A stretch of 64,000 nucleotides of DNA, taken from positions 1-64,000 of the forward strand of contig NZ_ASXG01000078.1 of NCBI RefSeq assembly GCF_000411975.1. Direction: 5' to 3'. The DNA comes from Amycolatopsis orientalis DSM 43388. Lineage in GTDB: Bacteria; Actinomycetota; Actinomycetes; Mycobacteriales; Pseudonocardiaceae. This document shows, piece after piece, positions 8,169 to 15,543 of this stretch. The notes beneath the pieces were generated by a model. It saw only the letters and a list, made by a program, of their open reading frames with translations, was not told the origin of the DNA and made no database searches. The position numbers and the translations under genes were made by a program. Within the stretch, counting starts at the first letter, position 1, and each line of letters opens with the position of its first letter.

Positions 8169-8957
8169 CTAGACGTAACGAGCGATGCCGCCGCCGACGT
8201 CGATCGTCGCGCCGGTCACATAGGAGGCACGCGGCGAAAGCAGCGTGACGATGGGGAAAGCGACTTCTTCCGCGGTGCCGAGCCGTCCCAGCGGGATCCC
8301 GCGGTCGGCGGCCAGCTCGGCCGACCAGTCCGCGAAGGACGACTCGCTGCCGGAAGCCTCGTACCGGCGCCGCCACTGTCCGGTGTCGACCAGGCCGAGG
8401 CAGACCGAGTTGACCCGCACGCCGTCCTCGGCCAGTTCGGTCGCCAGCGTCGTGGAGAGATTGAGCAGCGCCGCCCTCGCCGCCGAGGTGGCCGCCAACC
8501 GCGGTTCAGGCTGCCGGGCGAGGATCGCGTTCACGTTCACCACCGCCGGGTTCGACGCCGCACGCAACCACGGCAACGCGGCCCGGACGACGTGCAGCAC
8601 CGAGAAGATCTTGAGGTGCAGCTCGTCGCGCCACTGCTCGTCAGTGGTCTCGGCGAGCCGCGCCATCAGCGAGCGGCCCGCGTTGTTCACGACGCCGGTC
8701 AGCCCGCCCAGTTCGCGGGCGGCGCCGGCGACGAACGTTTCCACCTGCTGCTGATCGAGCACGTCGCAGGACGCGGTGTGCAGCCGGGCGCCGTCCGCCC
8801 GGGGCAGATCGGCGAGGGCCTTCTCCAGCCGGACGCCGTCGCGGGCGCAGGCGGCGACGTGCGCGCCCTCCGCCAGCAGCGCGGCCGCGGTCGCGAGCCC
8901 GACGCCGGAGCTGGCCCCGGTCACGAGCACCGCCGCGCCCTTCAATCCCAAATCCAC
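8169..8957 (-). CDS. SDR-family protein with altered catalytic Tyr/Lys
   Basis: A 262-residue short-chain dehydrogenase fold protein: TGASSGVG (13-20) binds NAD(P), NNAG (91-94) is the fourth strand motif, and the C-terminal ASYVTGATIDVGGG is typical. The catalytic YxxxK is missing. The aligned segment LAATSAARAALLNL has Thr157 where Tyr is expected and Arg161 where Lys is expected, and the preceding strand (VVNVNAILA) lacks the usual Ser. The fold is therefore intact but the canonical proton-relay triad is not. The GTG start at 8957 is preceded by GAAGGGA. It is directly followed by the ThDP enzyme gene and preceded by an intact SDR gene in the same operon. Confidence 0.85.
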   Translation of the reverse strand: MDLGLKGAAVLVTGASSGVGLATAAALLAEGAHVAACARDGVRLEKALADLPRADGARLHTASCDVLDQQQVETFVAGAARELGGLTGVVNNAGRSLMARLAETTDEQWRDELHLKIFSVLHVVRAALPWLRAASNPAVVNVNAILARQPEPRLAATSAARAALLNLSTTLATELAEDGVRVNSVCLGLVDTGQWRRRYEASGSESSFADWSAELAADRGIPLGRLGTAEEVAFPIVTLLSPRASYVTGATIDVGGGIARYV

Positions 8958-8968
8958 GGGTTTTCCCT

Positions 8969-9709
8969 TCAGCTGCAGACGAATCCGCCGTCGACCACGA
9001 GGGTCTGGCCGGTGATGTAAGAGGCCGCGTCGGACAGCAGGAACACCACTGAACCGACGACATCCTCCGGCTGTTGCGGCCGGGTCAGCGCGCGGTTCAT
9101 CGCGTACAGGTCGTGCCGCTCCTGCGGAATGCCCGCGGTGGCTTCGACCTCGGTGAGCCCGGGCGCGACCGCGTTGACCGTCACGCCGTCCGGGCCGCCG
9201 TCCCGCGCCATCGCACGGGTCATCGCGATTACCGCGCCTTTGGAGGCCACGTACTGGACCAGCCGCGGCGAGCCGTACAACGCGGCGTCGGACGCGAGGT
9301 TCACGATGCGTCCACCGCTCTGCGCTAGCTGCGGATACAGCGCGCGGGAGACCAGCCACGGGCCCCGAGCGTTGACGGTCATCAACGTGTCCCACGCTTC
9401 GATGTCCAGCTCGGCGAAGTGCTTGCCGCCCACGCCGTCCGCCATCGCCGCGTTGTTCACCAAACCGTGCAGCGGGCCGAGTCTCGCGACCGCGTCCGCC
9501 AGAGCCGCGACAGAATCCGGGTCCGCCACATCGGTGTCGATCCGGTGTGCCTCAACGCCTTCCGCGTGCAACCGGGCGACCCCGTCCGCGGCCCGGTCCG
9601 GAGACCGTTCGGCGACGACGACCCGACCGCCTTGCGCGCCGATCTCGCGGGCGATCGCCCAGCCGAGACCGCGACCCGCGCCGGTGACCACATACAGCCG
9701 GTCCTTCAT
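8969..9709 (-). CDS. SDR family NAD(P)-dependent oxidoreductase
   Basis: A 246-residue classical short-chain dehydrogenase. TGAGRGLG (about 9-16) is the cofactor loop, NNAA (about 86-89) follows the core, and the catalytic set is intact: Ser in IVNLASDAALYG and the Tyr-Lys pair in QYVASKGAVIAMT. The end carries SYITGQTLVVDGG, typical of beta-ketoacyl reductase-like members. In the context of a Rieske oxygenase it could act as a cis-diol dehydrogenase or oxidise a ring-cleavage alcohol. The start ATG at 9709 overlaps the stop of the upstream hydrolase gene (ATGA), and its stop lies 11 bases before the altered SDR gene. Confidence 0.9.
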   Translation of the reverse strand: MKDRLYVVTGAGRGLGWAIAREIGAQGGRVVVAERSPDRAADGVARLHAEGVEAHRIDTDVADPDSVAALADAVARLGPLHGLVNNAAMADGVGGKHFAELDIEAWDTLMTVNARGPWLVSRALYPQLAQSGGRIVNLASDAALYGSPRLVQYVASKGAVIAMTRAMARDGGPDGVTVNAVAPGLTEVEATAGIPQERHDLYAMNRALTRPQQPEDVVGSVVFLLSDAASYITGQTLVVDGGFVCS

Positions 9710-10494
9710 CGCGCCACCACCGAGTCCACTTCGGACAGAAAGGTCACGACCTCGGCGGAAAACCGGTGCGGCGATTCCTGATTCGCCGCGTGCCCGCCGG
9801 GCAGCACTTCCAGCCGCGCACCGGGGATCGAGGCGGCGAGCCGGCGTGCCTCGCCGACCCCGGTCACCTGGTCGTGCTCGCCGACGAGCACCAGCGTCGG
9901 CACCGAGATCCGGGACAGCCGCGGACCGTGGTCCGTCTCGGCCATCGATTCGGCGGCTGACGTGTACCCAGGCAGCCGGACACCCGCCATGATGTCCTCG
10001 ACCCGTTGCGCCACCGCAGGATCCGCGCCGGGCGCGAGCAGCCGGGGCGCGCGACGGCGAGCGAACTCCGCCGCGCCCACCCGGTTCAGTTCGCTCGGCC
10101 GGGCCCGCATCACCGCGGCCCGCTCGGAGTCGATGCCGGAGCCCCGGGTCGAATCCGCCAGCACCAGCGAGCGCACGATCTCCGGGTGCTCCAGCGCGAC
10201 CCGGGTCGCGATCACGCCGCCCCACGACACGCCAACGAGATGCGCGGGAACCGCGTCCAGCGAGGTCAGCACCCGGCCGACGAGCGCCGCGTATCCGGCC
10301 ATCCCCAGCGGCTTCTCCGGATCGGCCGAACCGCCGTAACCGGGCGCGTCCCAGGCGAGCACGCGGTGTTTCGGGGCCAGACCGGCGAACTGTGCGTCGA
10401 ACGACGCACTCGAACCGCCGATGCCGTGCAGCAGCAACACCGGACTGCCGTCCCCGGCGAGCCGCACCTGCACCCCGTCCACTGTGGAAATCAC
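9706..10494 (-). CDS. Alpha/beta hydrolase (meta-cleavage C-C hydrolase type)
   Basis: A 262-residue alpha/beta hydrolase. VLLLHGIGGSSASFDAQ is the HG oxyanion motif, LVGVSWGGVIATRVAL is the nucleophile elbow (GxSxG with Ser in VSWGG), LVLVGEHDQVTG supplies the acid Asp, and the VLPGGHAANQE segment the His. All three catalytic residues are present. Genes of this type next to extradiol dioxygenases usually hydrolyse the vinylogous 1,5-diketone formed by meta cleavage, like MhpC or BphD. Esterase or lactonase activity is also possible. GTG 10494 overlaps the stop of the aspartate-dehydrogenase-like gene (GTGA), and its own stop overlaps the next SDR. Confidence 0.88.
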   Translation of the reverse strand: MISTVDGVQVRLAGDGSPVLLLHGIGGSSASFDAQFAGLAPKHRVLAWDAPGYGGSADPEKPLGMAGYAALVGRVLTSLDAVPAHLVGVSWGGVIATRVALEHPEIVRSLVLADSTRGSGIDSERAAVMRARPSELNRVGAAEFARRRAPRLLAPGADPAVAQRVEDIMAGVRLPGYTSAAESMAETDHGPRLSRISVPTLVLVGEHDQVTGVGEARRLAASIPGARLEVLPGGHAANQESPHRFSAEVVTFLSEVDSVVAR

Positions 10495-11270
10495 CGGAAC
10501 ACCGCCCTCGGCGCCGCCAAAGCTTCCAGCGCGGAAAGCACCGCAAATGGCACGACCTGGCTCGACGTCGGCGTCCGCGGCGACGGCTGGTTCTTGATCT
10601 CGAACCGGTACTCCCCCGCCGGACCCACCGCGGTGATCACGTGCGAGGTCAACGGCGCGGCCGGATCGGCGATCACCGCCGCTTCCACGACGTCCCAGTC
10701 CCGCACCGCCAACGCCACCGAAGCTGCCACGTTCGCCGACTTCGGGAACGCCGCGGTGATCTCCCGCGCGGGCCCGCGCCGCAGCTCGACCGGCTCGGTC
10801 GCCTGCCGCAATTCCTCTGCCTCCGCGGCGGACATCCACGGCTGGACCAGCGAAGAAGCCTTCTTCGTCGTCTCGATGACCACCCGTTCGAACGGCCCGA
10901 GCAGCGCCGCCGAACGCAGCAGGTCCAGCCCGCCGATCGCGCCGGTCGACAAATGGACCGCGCCCGGCCCGGCCGCGAGCAGCTTGTCCAGCAGCCCGTC
11001 CGCCGCCAGCGCGCCGACCGAAACCACCAGCAGATCGCAGCCCGCCGACAACACCTGCGGCCCGGCGTCCGCCAGCGCCCGCTGCCCGGCCGCCTCGACC
11101 ACCAGGTCCGAAGCGGACAGCAGCTCCGGCAACGCGCACATCGGCAGACCGGCGGGCGAAAGCGCCGGATCGACGACCCCGGCCAACTCAGCGCCCGGGA
11201 CCCGCCCGTCGCGCACCGCTTCGGCGACGACGGAGCCGATCGACCCCGCGCCCAGCACTCCTACCTTCAC
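10491..11270 (-). CDS. Aspartate dehydrogenase-like (NadX/DUF108) oxidoreductase
   Basis: A 259-residue Rossmann protein starting VKVGVLGAGSIGSVVAEAV (GxGxxG, residues 7-12). SVGALA, then GAVHLSTGAIGGLDLLRSA, and the central ITAAFPKSANVAASVALAV segment are hallmarks of the L-aspartate dehydrogenase family, which oxidatively deaminates aspartate with NAD(P) or runs in reverse. The gene lies inside an aromatic catabolism operon, overlapping both neighbours by four bases (GTGA). There is no nadA or nadC here, so NAD biosynthesis is unlikely. It probably handles an aldehyde/keto acid or amino acid intermediate, and related proteins do occur beside Rieske oxygenases. Its actual reaction is unknown. 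Confidence 0.82.
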   Translation of the reverse strand: MKVGVLGAGSIGSVVAEAVRDGRVPGAELAGVVDPALSPAGLPMCALPELLSASDLVVEAAGQRALADAGPQVLSAGCDLLVVSVGALAADGLLDKLLAAGPGAVHLSTGAIGGLDLLRSAALLGPFERVVIETTKKASSLVQPWMSAAEAEELRQATEPVELRRGPAREITAAFPKSANVAASVALAVRDWDVVEAAVIADPAAPLTSHVITAVGPAGEYRFEIKNQPSPRTPTSSQVVPFAVLSALEALAAPRAVFR

Positions 11271-12193
11271 GACTGCCACCAAGCCGAGTAGCCGGGATCC
11301 GGCACGCCGCGCATGTGCGCGCGGACGTCCTTCGACGGCGGGCCCGCGGTGCCCCACAGGTCGGACAGCTCCGGCGTGCGCCGCCACACCCGGCACAGCC
11401 AGGCGTCCTCCTCGACCTGCGCGACCTCGGAGGTGTACTCGCAGACGAGCCCGGCCGGATCGGCGAAGTAGCTGAACGTGTTGCTGCCCGGACCGTGCCG
11501 GCCGGGGCCCCACAGCGGCGTGACGCCGTTGTGCTTGAGCCGCCCGATGCCGCGCATGAAGTGGTCGATCGAGTTCATCTCGTACGCGATGTGGTTCACC
11601 GACGCGAATTCGGCCTGGTTGAAGGCGATCACGTGGTGGTCGGCGTTGCAGCGCAGGAACGCCATCTGGTGCTCGGACCAGTCGGAGATCCGCATGCCCA
11701 GCACGCGGGTGTAGAACTCGCAAGCCGCGTCGATGTCGACCGTGTTGAGCACGACGTGCGCCAGTTTGCGCGGCACCGCGGCGCGTCCGTCCGGATCGCC
11801 CGGAACGACCGCGTCGACCTCGGCGGACAGCTCCACCAGGCGGCCTTCCGGGTCGGCGAAGCGCAGGCCGTACCCGCCGCCGACCTGGTCGAGCTTGCCG
11901 GGTTCGGTGACGAGCGGGACGCCGTGCGCGGCGAGCCGGGCGGCGGCCGCGTCGACCTCGCGCGGAGTGGCGACGGCGAACGCGATCTTGCCCAGCGCGT
12001 TCCGGTCGGCCTGTTCGAGCTGGAGCACGTGGTGCTCGTCGCCGGAACCGCGCAGCCACACGGCGCCGCGGTCGGCTTCGACCTGCTGCAGCCCCCAGAC
12101 TTCGCGGTAGAACTCGCCGGAATCGGCGCACTGCGTCGAACGCAGCGTCACCGCGCGCAGGGCGCGGAGCGCCGCGATGGGTTCGGCGGACAT
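11267..12193 (-). CDS. Extradiol ring-cleavage dioxygenase (VOC, type I)
   Basis: A 308-residue two-domain vicinal oxygen chelate enzyme. The N-terminal domain (about 10-125) is the non-metal half. The C-terminal domain (about 143-270) holds the Fe(II) facial triad His146 (KLAHVVLNT), His201 (VNHIAYE) and Glu252 (LVCEYTSE), at the spacing typical of BphC-type 2,3-dihydroxybiphenyl dioxygenases. It should cleave a catecholic ring next to the hydroxyls with O2. The gene lies 13 bases after the Rieske oxygenase gene and overlaps the aspartate-dehydrogenase-like gene, fitting the order hydroxylate, cleave, process. The aromatic substrate is not identifiable by eye. Confidence 0.92.
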   Translation of the reverse strand: MSAEPIAALRALRAVTLRSTQCADSGEFYREVWGLQQVEADRGAVWLRGSGDEHHVLQLEQADRNALGKIAFAVATPREVDAAAARLAAHGVPLVTEPGKLDQVGGGYGLRFADPEGRLVELSAEVDAVVPGDPDGRAAVPRKLAHVVLNTVDIDAACEFYTRVLGMRISDWSEHQMAFLRCNADHHVIAFNQAEFASVNHIAYEMNSIDHFMRGIGRLKHNGVTPLWGPGRHGPGSNTFSYFADPAGLVCEYTSEVAQVEEDAWLCRVWRRTPELSDLWGTAGPPSKDVRAHMRGVPDPGYSAWWQS

Positions 12194-12206
12194 GAGGCCT
12201 CCTGGG

Positions 12207-13262
12207 TCAGCTGGTCGGGGCGGGCACGGGCGCGGCCGGAGCCGGCGCGGCGGGAGCGGCGAGCGCGGCGGCCTGGCGGCGGGCTTCCGACCGCAGCAGC
12301 CGGCGCATCCGGACGAGCGCGATGTCGTGCTGGTACAGGTTTTCCCGGTCCCACGCGTCGAGCGGCATCGCTTCGGCCATCTCGCGGTCCTGCTCCAGCA
12401 CCGCCCAGTGCCGGGCTTCGAGCCGGTTGCGGTACAGCAGGCGCCAGCTGTCGCGTTCCCAGCCGGAAACCTTGCGGCAGCGCCAGAAGAAGGCCGCGTG
12501 CTGCGTTTCGTTGATCGCGCACAACGCGGCGACGATGGTGAACGCGCCGCCCGGGCCGGCGGTGTCCGGATACGGGATGTCGAGGGTGACCCACTGCGCG
12601 CCGGCGTCGGTGAGCTGCACCCAGTCGAAGTTCACGCCGCGCTGGTCGGTCTTCTCGAAGACGAACCCGTCGTCGATCGCGCGGATCTGGAAGACGGCCT
12701 CGCGCTTGCCGCCGAACATGGTGTGGCTGTTGCGGTGCAGGAACGCGCCGTGCATCGGGTCGAGCAGGTTGTCCAGGGAGTAGCCGTAGGGCGCGTCCCA
12801 TTCGACGTAGCAGAGGAAGTTGTCCCATTCGCCGCCCGCGATCGGGTCCGGCGCGCGCAGCGGCGCCGGCTCGGCGGACTCGTCCAGGCCGAACCAGGCG
12901 AATACGGCGCCGGCGTGCTCCTCGGCGGGGAACGTCCGCAGCGCGCGACGGCCTTCCAGCGCGCACCCCGGGCTGCCGGGGACCGACACGACGACGCCGT
13001 CGCCGTCCACCTGCACGCCGTGGTAGTTGCAGGCGACCCGGTCGCCCATGTGCACGCCGAGCGAAAGCCGCGCGCCGCGGTGCGGACAGCGGTCTTCCTG
13101 CACGTGCACGACCCCGGCGGAGTCGCGCCAGAGCAGCAACTGCTCGCCGGCCCGCTCGATGCGGGTCAGCTCGCCGCGCTGGACGGTGCTGGACGGGCAC
13201 AGCGGGTACCAGCGGTCGCGCAGGCCCAGCGCCAGCAGCTCTTCGGCGGTCTTGATCGCCAT
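12207..13262 (-). CDS. Rieske 2Fe-2S aromatic ring oxygenase, terminal oxygenase
   Basis: A 351-residue VanA/phthalate-oxygenase-like enzyme. The Rieske cluster ligands are C59, H61, C78 and H81 (motif CPH...CNYHG). The mononuclear iron site follows the N-x2-D-x2-H-x4-H pattern in SLDNLLDPMHGAFLH (D168, H171, H176). It is an alpha-subunit-only oxygenase, with no beta-subunit gene adjacent, so it probably works with the VanB-type reductase at 13849-14787. It either dihydroxylates or O/N-demethylates an aromatic acid. ATG 13262 shares one base with the stop of the preceding small gene. The Ala/Pro-rich C-terminal tail (last 30 residues) is unlikely to be catalytic. Confidence 0.93.
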   Translation of the reverse strand: MAIKTAEELLALGLRDRWYPLCPSSTVQRGELTRIERAGEQLLLWRDSAGVVHVQEDRCPHRGARLSLGVHMGDRVACNYHGVQVDGDGVVVSVPGSPGCALEGRRALRTFPAEEHAGAVFAWFGLDESAEPAPLRAPDPIAGGEWDNFLCYVEWDAPYGYSLDNLLDPMHGAFLHRNSHTMFGGKREAVFQIRAIDDGFVFEKTDQRGVNFDWVQLTDAGAQWVTLDIPYPDTAGPGGAFTIVAALCAINETQHAAFFWRCRKVSGWERDSWRLLYRNRLEARHWAVLEQDREMAEAMPLDAWDRENLYQHDIALVRMRRLLRSEARRQAAALAAPAAPAPAAPVPAPTS

Positions 13263-13501
13263 CACGCCTCCCCGGCCAGCCGAGCGAGCTCGGCGGTGAA
13301 GGTTTCTTCGGTCCAGTCGGAGCCGTCCGCCGGGCGCAGGCCGCCCGCGTTGAGCGCGGAGACCACGCCGGGCAGGTCGTGCACGCCCCGGCCGTAGACG
13401 GCTTCCAGCTCGTCGGCCAGCGCGTTCTCGTAGCTCGTCGGCGGGGCGGTGCGGCTCTGCACCGGCCGCAGCTGCAGCGGAAGAGGGGCAGGGAGCGGCA
13501 T
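13262..13501 (-). CDS. Small protein with recombinase-like helix-turn-helix region
   Basis: A 79-residue protein whose C-terminal two thirds (SYENALADELEAVYGRGVHD, then DLPGVVSALNAGGLRPADGS, then DWTEETFTAELARL) reads as a resolvase-style helix-turn-helix. The pattern of choosing between columns of a recombinase and the words LNAGGLRPADG/WT are typical of the DNA-binding region of large serine recombinases. No recombinase catalytic domain is present. Small proteins of this kind are encoded beside Rieske oxygenases elsewhere, so a structural or regulatory role in the oxygenase operon is possible. AGGGA precedes ATG 13501, and its stop touches the Rieske gene start. The functional assignment is weak. 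Confidence 0.6.
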   Translation of the reverse strand: MPLPAPLPLQLRPVQSRTAPPTSYENALADELEAVYGRGVHDLPGVVSALNAGGLRPADGSDWTEETFTAELARLAGEA

Positions 13502-13532
13502 GGAGCATTCCCTTCGTGGTGGGTCGGGTCTT

Positions 13533-13572
13533 GTGAGTGGCGAAGCCGGTTCTAACCGGCTTCGCCACTCAC
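13533..13572. repeat. Perfect 19-bp inverted repeat inside the operon
   Basis: GTGAGTGGCGAAGCCGGTT (13533-13551) and its exact complement (13554-13572) are separated by two bases, an almost uninterrupted 40-bp dyad. It lies between the 81-codon gene and the 79-codon gene of the catabolic array. It lacks a U-tract, so it could be an attenuator, an RNA processing/stability hairpin or a protein-binding dyad. Confidence 0.85.
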
Positions 13573-13577
13573 GAGGC

Positions 13578-13823
13578 TCAAGCGGCGGCGGGGGCCAGTG
13601 CGGCTCGCCCGGCGGCGGTGAGCACCGCGGGCACCCGCAGCCCCGGTCCGCGCGGCGCGGCCGGTTCGGGGACGAGCAGCCCGGCCAGCTGGTGCCCGAG
13701 CGTCGGGTCGCAGCAGGCGAGGCCGTCGACATAGAGGTGCGGTTCGCGGCTGCACGTCATCTCCACGTGCCCCGCGGCGGCGGCGCGCAGCACGGCGAGC
13801 TGCCGGTGGGTGTGTCCGGCCAT
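13578..13823 (-). CDS. Small conserved-looking protein of unknown function
   Basis: An 81-residue protein with an excellent ribosome site (AGGAG, 7 bases before ATG 13823). It contains two Cys-bearing stretches (EMTCSREPHLYVDGLACCDP), and the final segment RVPAVLTAAGRAALAP resembles the wing/last helix of winged-helix proteins. It follows the reductase gene by 25 bases and precedes the intra-operon hairpin. The three closely placed Cys residues could bind metal. I recognise no family; placement in the Rieske operon suggests an accessory or regulatory role. Confidence 0.6.
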   Translation of the reverse strand: MAGHTHRQLAVLRAAAAGHVEMTCSREPHLYVDGLACCDPTLGHQLAGLLVPEPAAPRGPGLRVPAVLTAAGRAALAPAAA

Positions 13824-13848
13824 GGCCGGCTCCTCAGGATCGGTTCTG

Positions 13849-14787
13849 CTAAAGATCGAGCACGAGTTCGGCGGACCGGCACCGCGACACGCAGAGCATC
13901 ATGGTCCCGGAGTTCGCCTTCTCGTCGTCGTCGAGCACGAAATCGCGGTGGTCCGGTTCGCCGGCGAGCACCTTCGTTTCACAGGTTCCGCACACGCCCT
14001 CGCGGCACGAGGTCGGCACGGAGATCCCGGTGCGGCCGAGCGCGTCCACAATGGACTCGCCGGCGGCCACCGAGACGCGGGTCCCGGAACCGGCGCACAC
14101 GACGTCGAATCCCGTTCCCGGCGCGGGCGCCGGAGTCTCGGGAGCCCGGAAGCGTTCGACCCGCAGGGTCGCCGTCTCCGGCATCGCCGCCTCGACCGCG
14201 CGGATGAGCGGTTCGGGACCGCAGCAGTGCACGACCGTGCCCGGCGCGAGCCCGGCGAGCCGGGCGGCCAGGTCCGGCGGACCGCCGCGCTCGTCGTCGG
14301 CGTGCACTTCCAGCCGGTCCCCGGCGAGCCCGGAAAGCTCGTCCAGGAAAGCCATCCCGCCGCGCGACCGTCCACAGTAGAGCATCGACCACGGCACGGA
14401 GCCGCCGGCGAGTTTCCGGGCCATCGCGAGGATCGGCGTCACGCCGATGCCGCCGGCGACGAGCAGGTGCTGCGGGGCGTCGTGCAGTTCGAAGGTGTTG
14501 CGCGGGCCTTCCACGGGAAGGACGCTTCCCGCGGTGAGCCGCTCGTGCACCCACGCGCTGCCGCCGCGCGAGGACTCCTCCCGCAGCACCGCGACCGTCC
14601 ACGTGTGCGTGTCGGCCGGGTCGCCGCAGAGGGAGTATTCGCGCACCAGCCCGTTCGGCAAGTGCAGGGACAGGTGCGCACCCGGCTCCCAGCCGGGCAG
14701 CGGCTTGCCGTCCGGATCGCGCAGTTCCACCTGCGTCACGCGGTCGGCAAGCCAGGTCGTCCGGTGCACCCGCAGCATCGTCGGCAT
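13849..14787 (-). CDS. VanB/PDR-type oxidoreductase (FMN, NADH, 2Fe-2S)
   Basis: A 312-residue phthalate-dioxygenase-reductase type protein. The FMN domain contains REYSLCGDPAD (flavin-binding RxYS), the nucleotide domain starts LLVAGGIGVTPILAMARKLA, with YCGRS following, and the C-terminal plant-type ferredoxin binds a 2Fe-2S cluster through SCREGVCGTCETKVL plus a distal Cys (MMLCVSRC). It passes electrons from NADH to the Rieske oxygenase at 12207-13262. I chose ATG 14787 over the GTG nine bases upstream because AGAAG is better spaced for it; both are possible. It follows the cupin gene by about 12 bases. Confidence 0.92.
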   Translation of the reverse strand: MPTMLRVHRTTWLADRVTQVELRDPDGKPLPGWEPGAHLSLHLPNGLVREYSLCGDPADTHTWTVAVLREESSRGGSAWVHERLTAGSVLPVEGPRNTFELHDAPQHLLVAGGIGVTPILAMARKLAGGSVPWSMLYCGRSRGGMAFLDELSGLAGDRLEVHADDERGGPPDLAARLAGLAPGTVVHCCGPEPLIRAVEAAMPETATLRVERFRAPETPAPAPGTGFDVVCAGSGTRVSVAAGESIVDALGRTGISVPTSCREGVCGTCETKVLAGEPDHRDFVLDDDEKANSGTMMLCVSRCRSAELVLDL

Positions 14788-14799
14788 CGCGATCACTTC

Positions 14800-15318
14800 T
14801 CAGCGAGTGACGCCGTGCATCGGCGAGGTGGGCGGGTAGGTCGGCAGCTGCGGCTTCTGCGCGCCGATGATGACGCAGAACAGCGCGTCGGTGTCGCCGG
14901 CATTGCGCAGGCTGCGCGGCACCCCGGCGGGCACGCGGATCAGGTCGCGGTAGCCGAGCACGCGGGTCGCGGTCTTGGTGCCGTCCTCGACGTCGTGCAC
15001 GGTCACCTCCAGGGTGCCCTCGAGGACGAAGAACGCCTCTTCCACGTCGTGGTGGGTGTGCTCCGGGCCGATCGCGCCGACCGGCAGCCGCATGTTGGAG
15101 AAGGTGAAGTGCTCGGAGGGCAGCTGGCGCGAGTCGCCCTCGTGGTTGCCGGTCGCGCCGGAGCCGATGTAGCGGATCTGCGCGCGGCGGAACTCGTCGC
15201 CCTTCGCGGCGGCCTGGAAGCCGAGGGTGTCCCAGTCCTCGTACCGCGTCTCGCGAGCGGCGATGCACGAGTCGATGAGCTCCTCGAGGTGCTGATGCTT
15301 GCTTTCGGTGGTGGTCAT
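14800..15318 (-). CDS. Cupin-domain protein, first gene of the catabolic array
   Basis: A 172-residue single-domain cupin. Motif 1 is GPEHTHHDVEEAFFVLEGTL (two His, Glu and the later His of the family), and motif 2 falls around DLIRVPAGVPRSLRNAG, where the usual His is replaced. The N-terminal 45 residues are helical and include QHLEELIDSCIAARETRYED. Cupins of this length in catabolic operons are dioxygenases, isomerases or metal-dependent decarboxylases. GGAGGAG lies 12 bases upstream of ATG 15318. It is the promoter-proximal gene, reading left from the operator-rich region 15361-15500. The reaction is not predictable. Confidence 0.82.
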   Translation of the reverse strand: MTTTESKHQHLEELIDSCIAARETRYEDWDTLGFQAAAKGDEFRRAQIRYIGSGATGNHEGDSRQLPSEHFTFSNMRLPVGAIGPEHTHHDVEEAFFVLEGTLEVTVHDVEDGTKTATRVLGYRDLIRVPAGVPRSLRNAGDTDALFCVIIGAQKPQLPTYPPTSPMHGVTR

Positions 15319-15366
15319 CGCGGGGCAACTCCTCCGGTGGTCCTCGGCGGGCTCGCCGCCGAATGC

Positions 15367-15378
15367 CTTAGGTCTAAG
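15367..15378. promoter_or_regulatory. CTTAG dyad operator 1
   Basis: CTTAGGTCTAAG, arms CTTAG and CTAAG. It lies between the cupin promoter and the cupin start, a position that would block leftward transcription. One of four like sites in the divergent region, here attributed to the MarR-type repressor at 17256-17774. Confidence 0.6.
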
Positions 15379-15381
15379 AGA

Positions 15382-15393
15382 CTTACGATTAAG
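15382..15393. promoter_or_regulatory. CTTAG dyad operator 2 (weaker)
   Basis: CTTACGATTAAG, arms CTTA/TAAG, three bases from operator 1 and immediately downstream of the predicted cupin -10 element. Probably a second half of a tandem operator. Confidence 0.45.
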
Positions 15394-15394
15394 G

Positions 15395-15424
15395 GTTGTA
15401 CCCCGCGGCCTGTGATCCGCACAA
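15395..15424 (-). promoter_or_regulatory. Predicted promoter of the cupin-led array
   Basis: On the minus strand TTGTGC (15424-15419), an 18-base spacer and TACAAC (15400-15395) form a sigma70-like promoter aimed at the cupin gene. Operators 1 and 2 lie just downstream and operator 3 just upstream, consistent with repression by steric block. Confidence 0.5.
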
Positions 15425-15427
15425 CCC

Positions 15428-15439
15428 CTTAGGCCTAAA
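15428..15439. promoter_or_regulatory. CTTAG dyad operator 3
   Basis: CTTAGGCCTAAA with a perfect TTAGGCCTAA core, adjacent to the -35 side of the leftward promoter. Confidence 0.55.
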
Positions 15440-15484
15440 ATTCTTTTCCGGCGCCCTCGCGTCCGGCCGGGCCTTGACGAAATC

Positions 15485-15496
15485 TTAGGTCTAAGG
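15485..15496. promoter_or_regulatory. CTTAG dyad operator 4 in the aldehyde dehydrogenase promoter
   Basis: CTTAGGTCTAAG, identical to operator 1, begins six bases after TTGACG (15474-15479), a likely -35 for the rightward aldehyde dehydrogenase gene. Binding here would occlude that promoter, so both directions appear to be controlled together. Confidence 0.6.
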
Positions 15497-15543
15497 TTTC
15501 CTCGGTCGCACCCCTCCTCGCCCGCGCCGAAAGGACGTCCGCC

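Noticed and set aside
6017..8248. 743-codon plus-strand frame
   Set aside because: Antisense to the intact ThDP enzyme and DLH-like genes; no recognisable motif.
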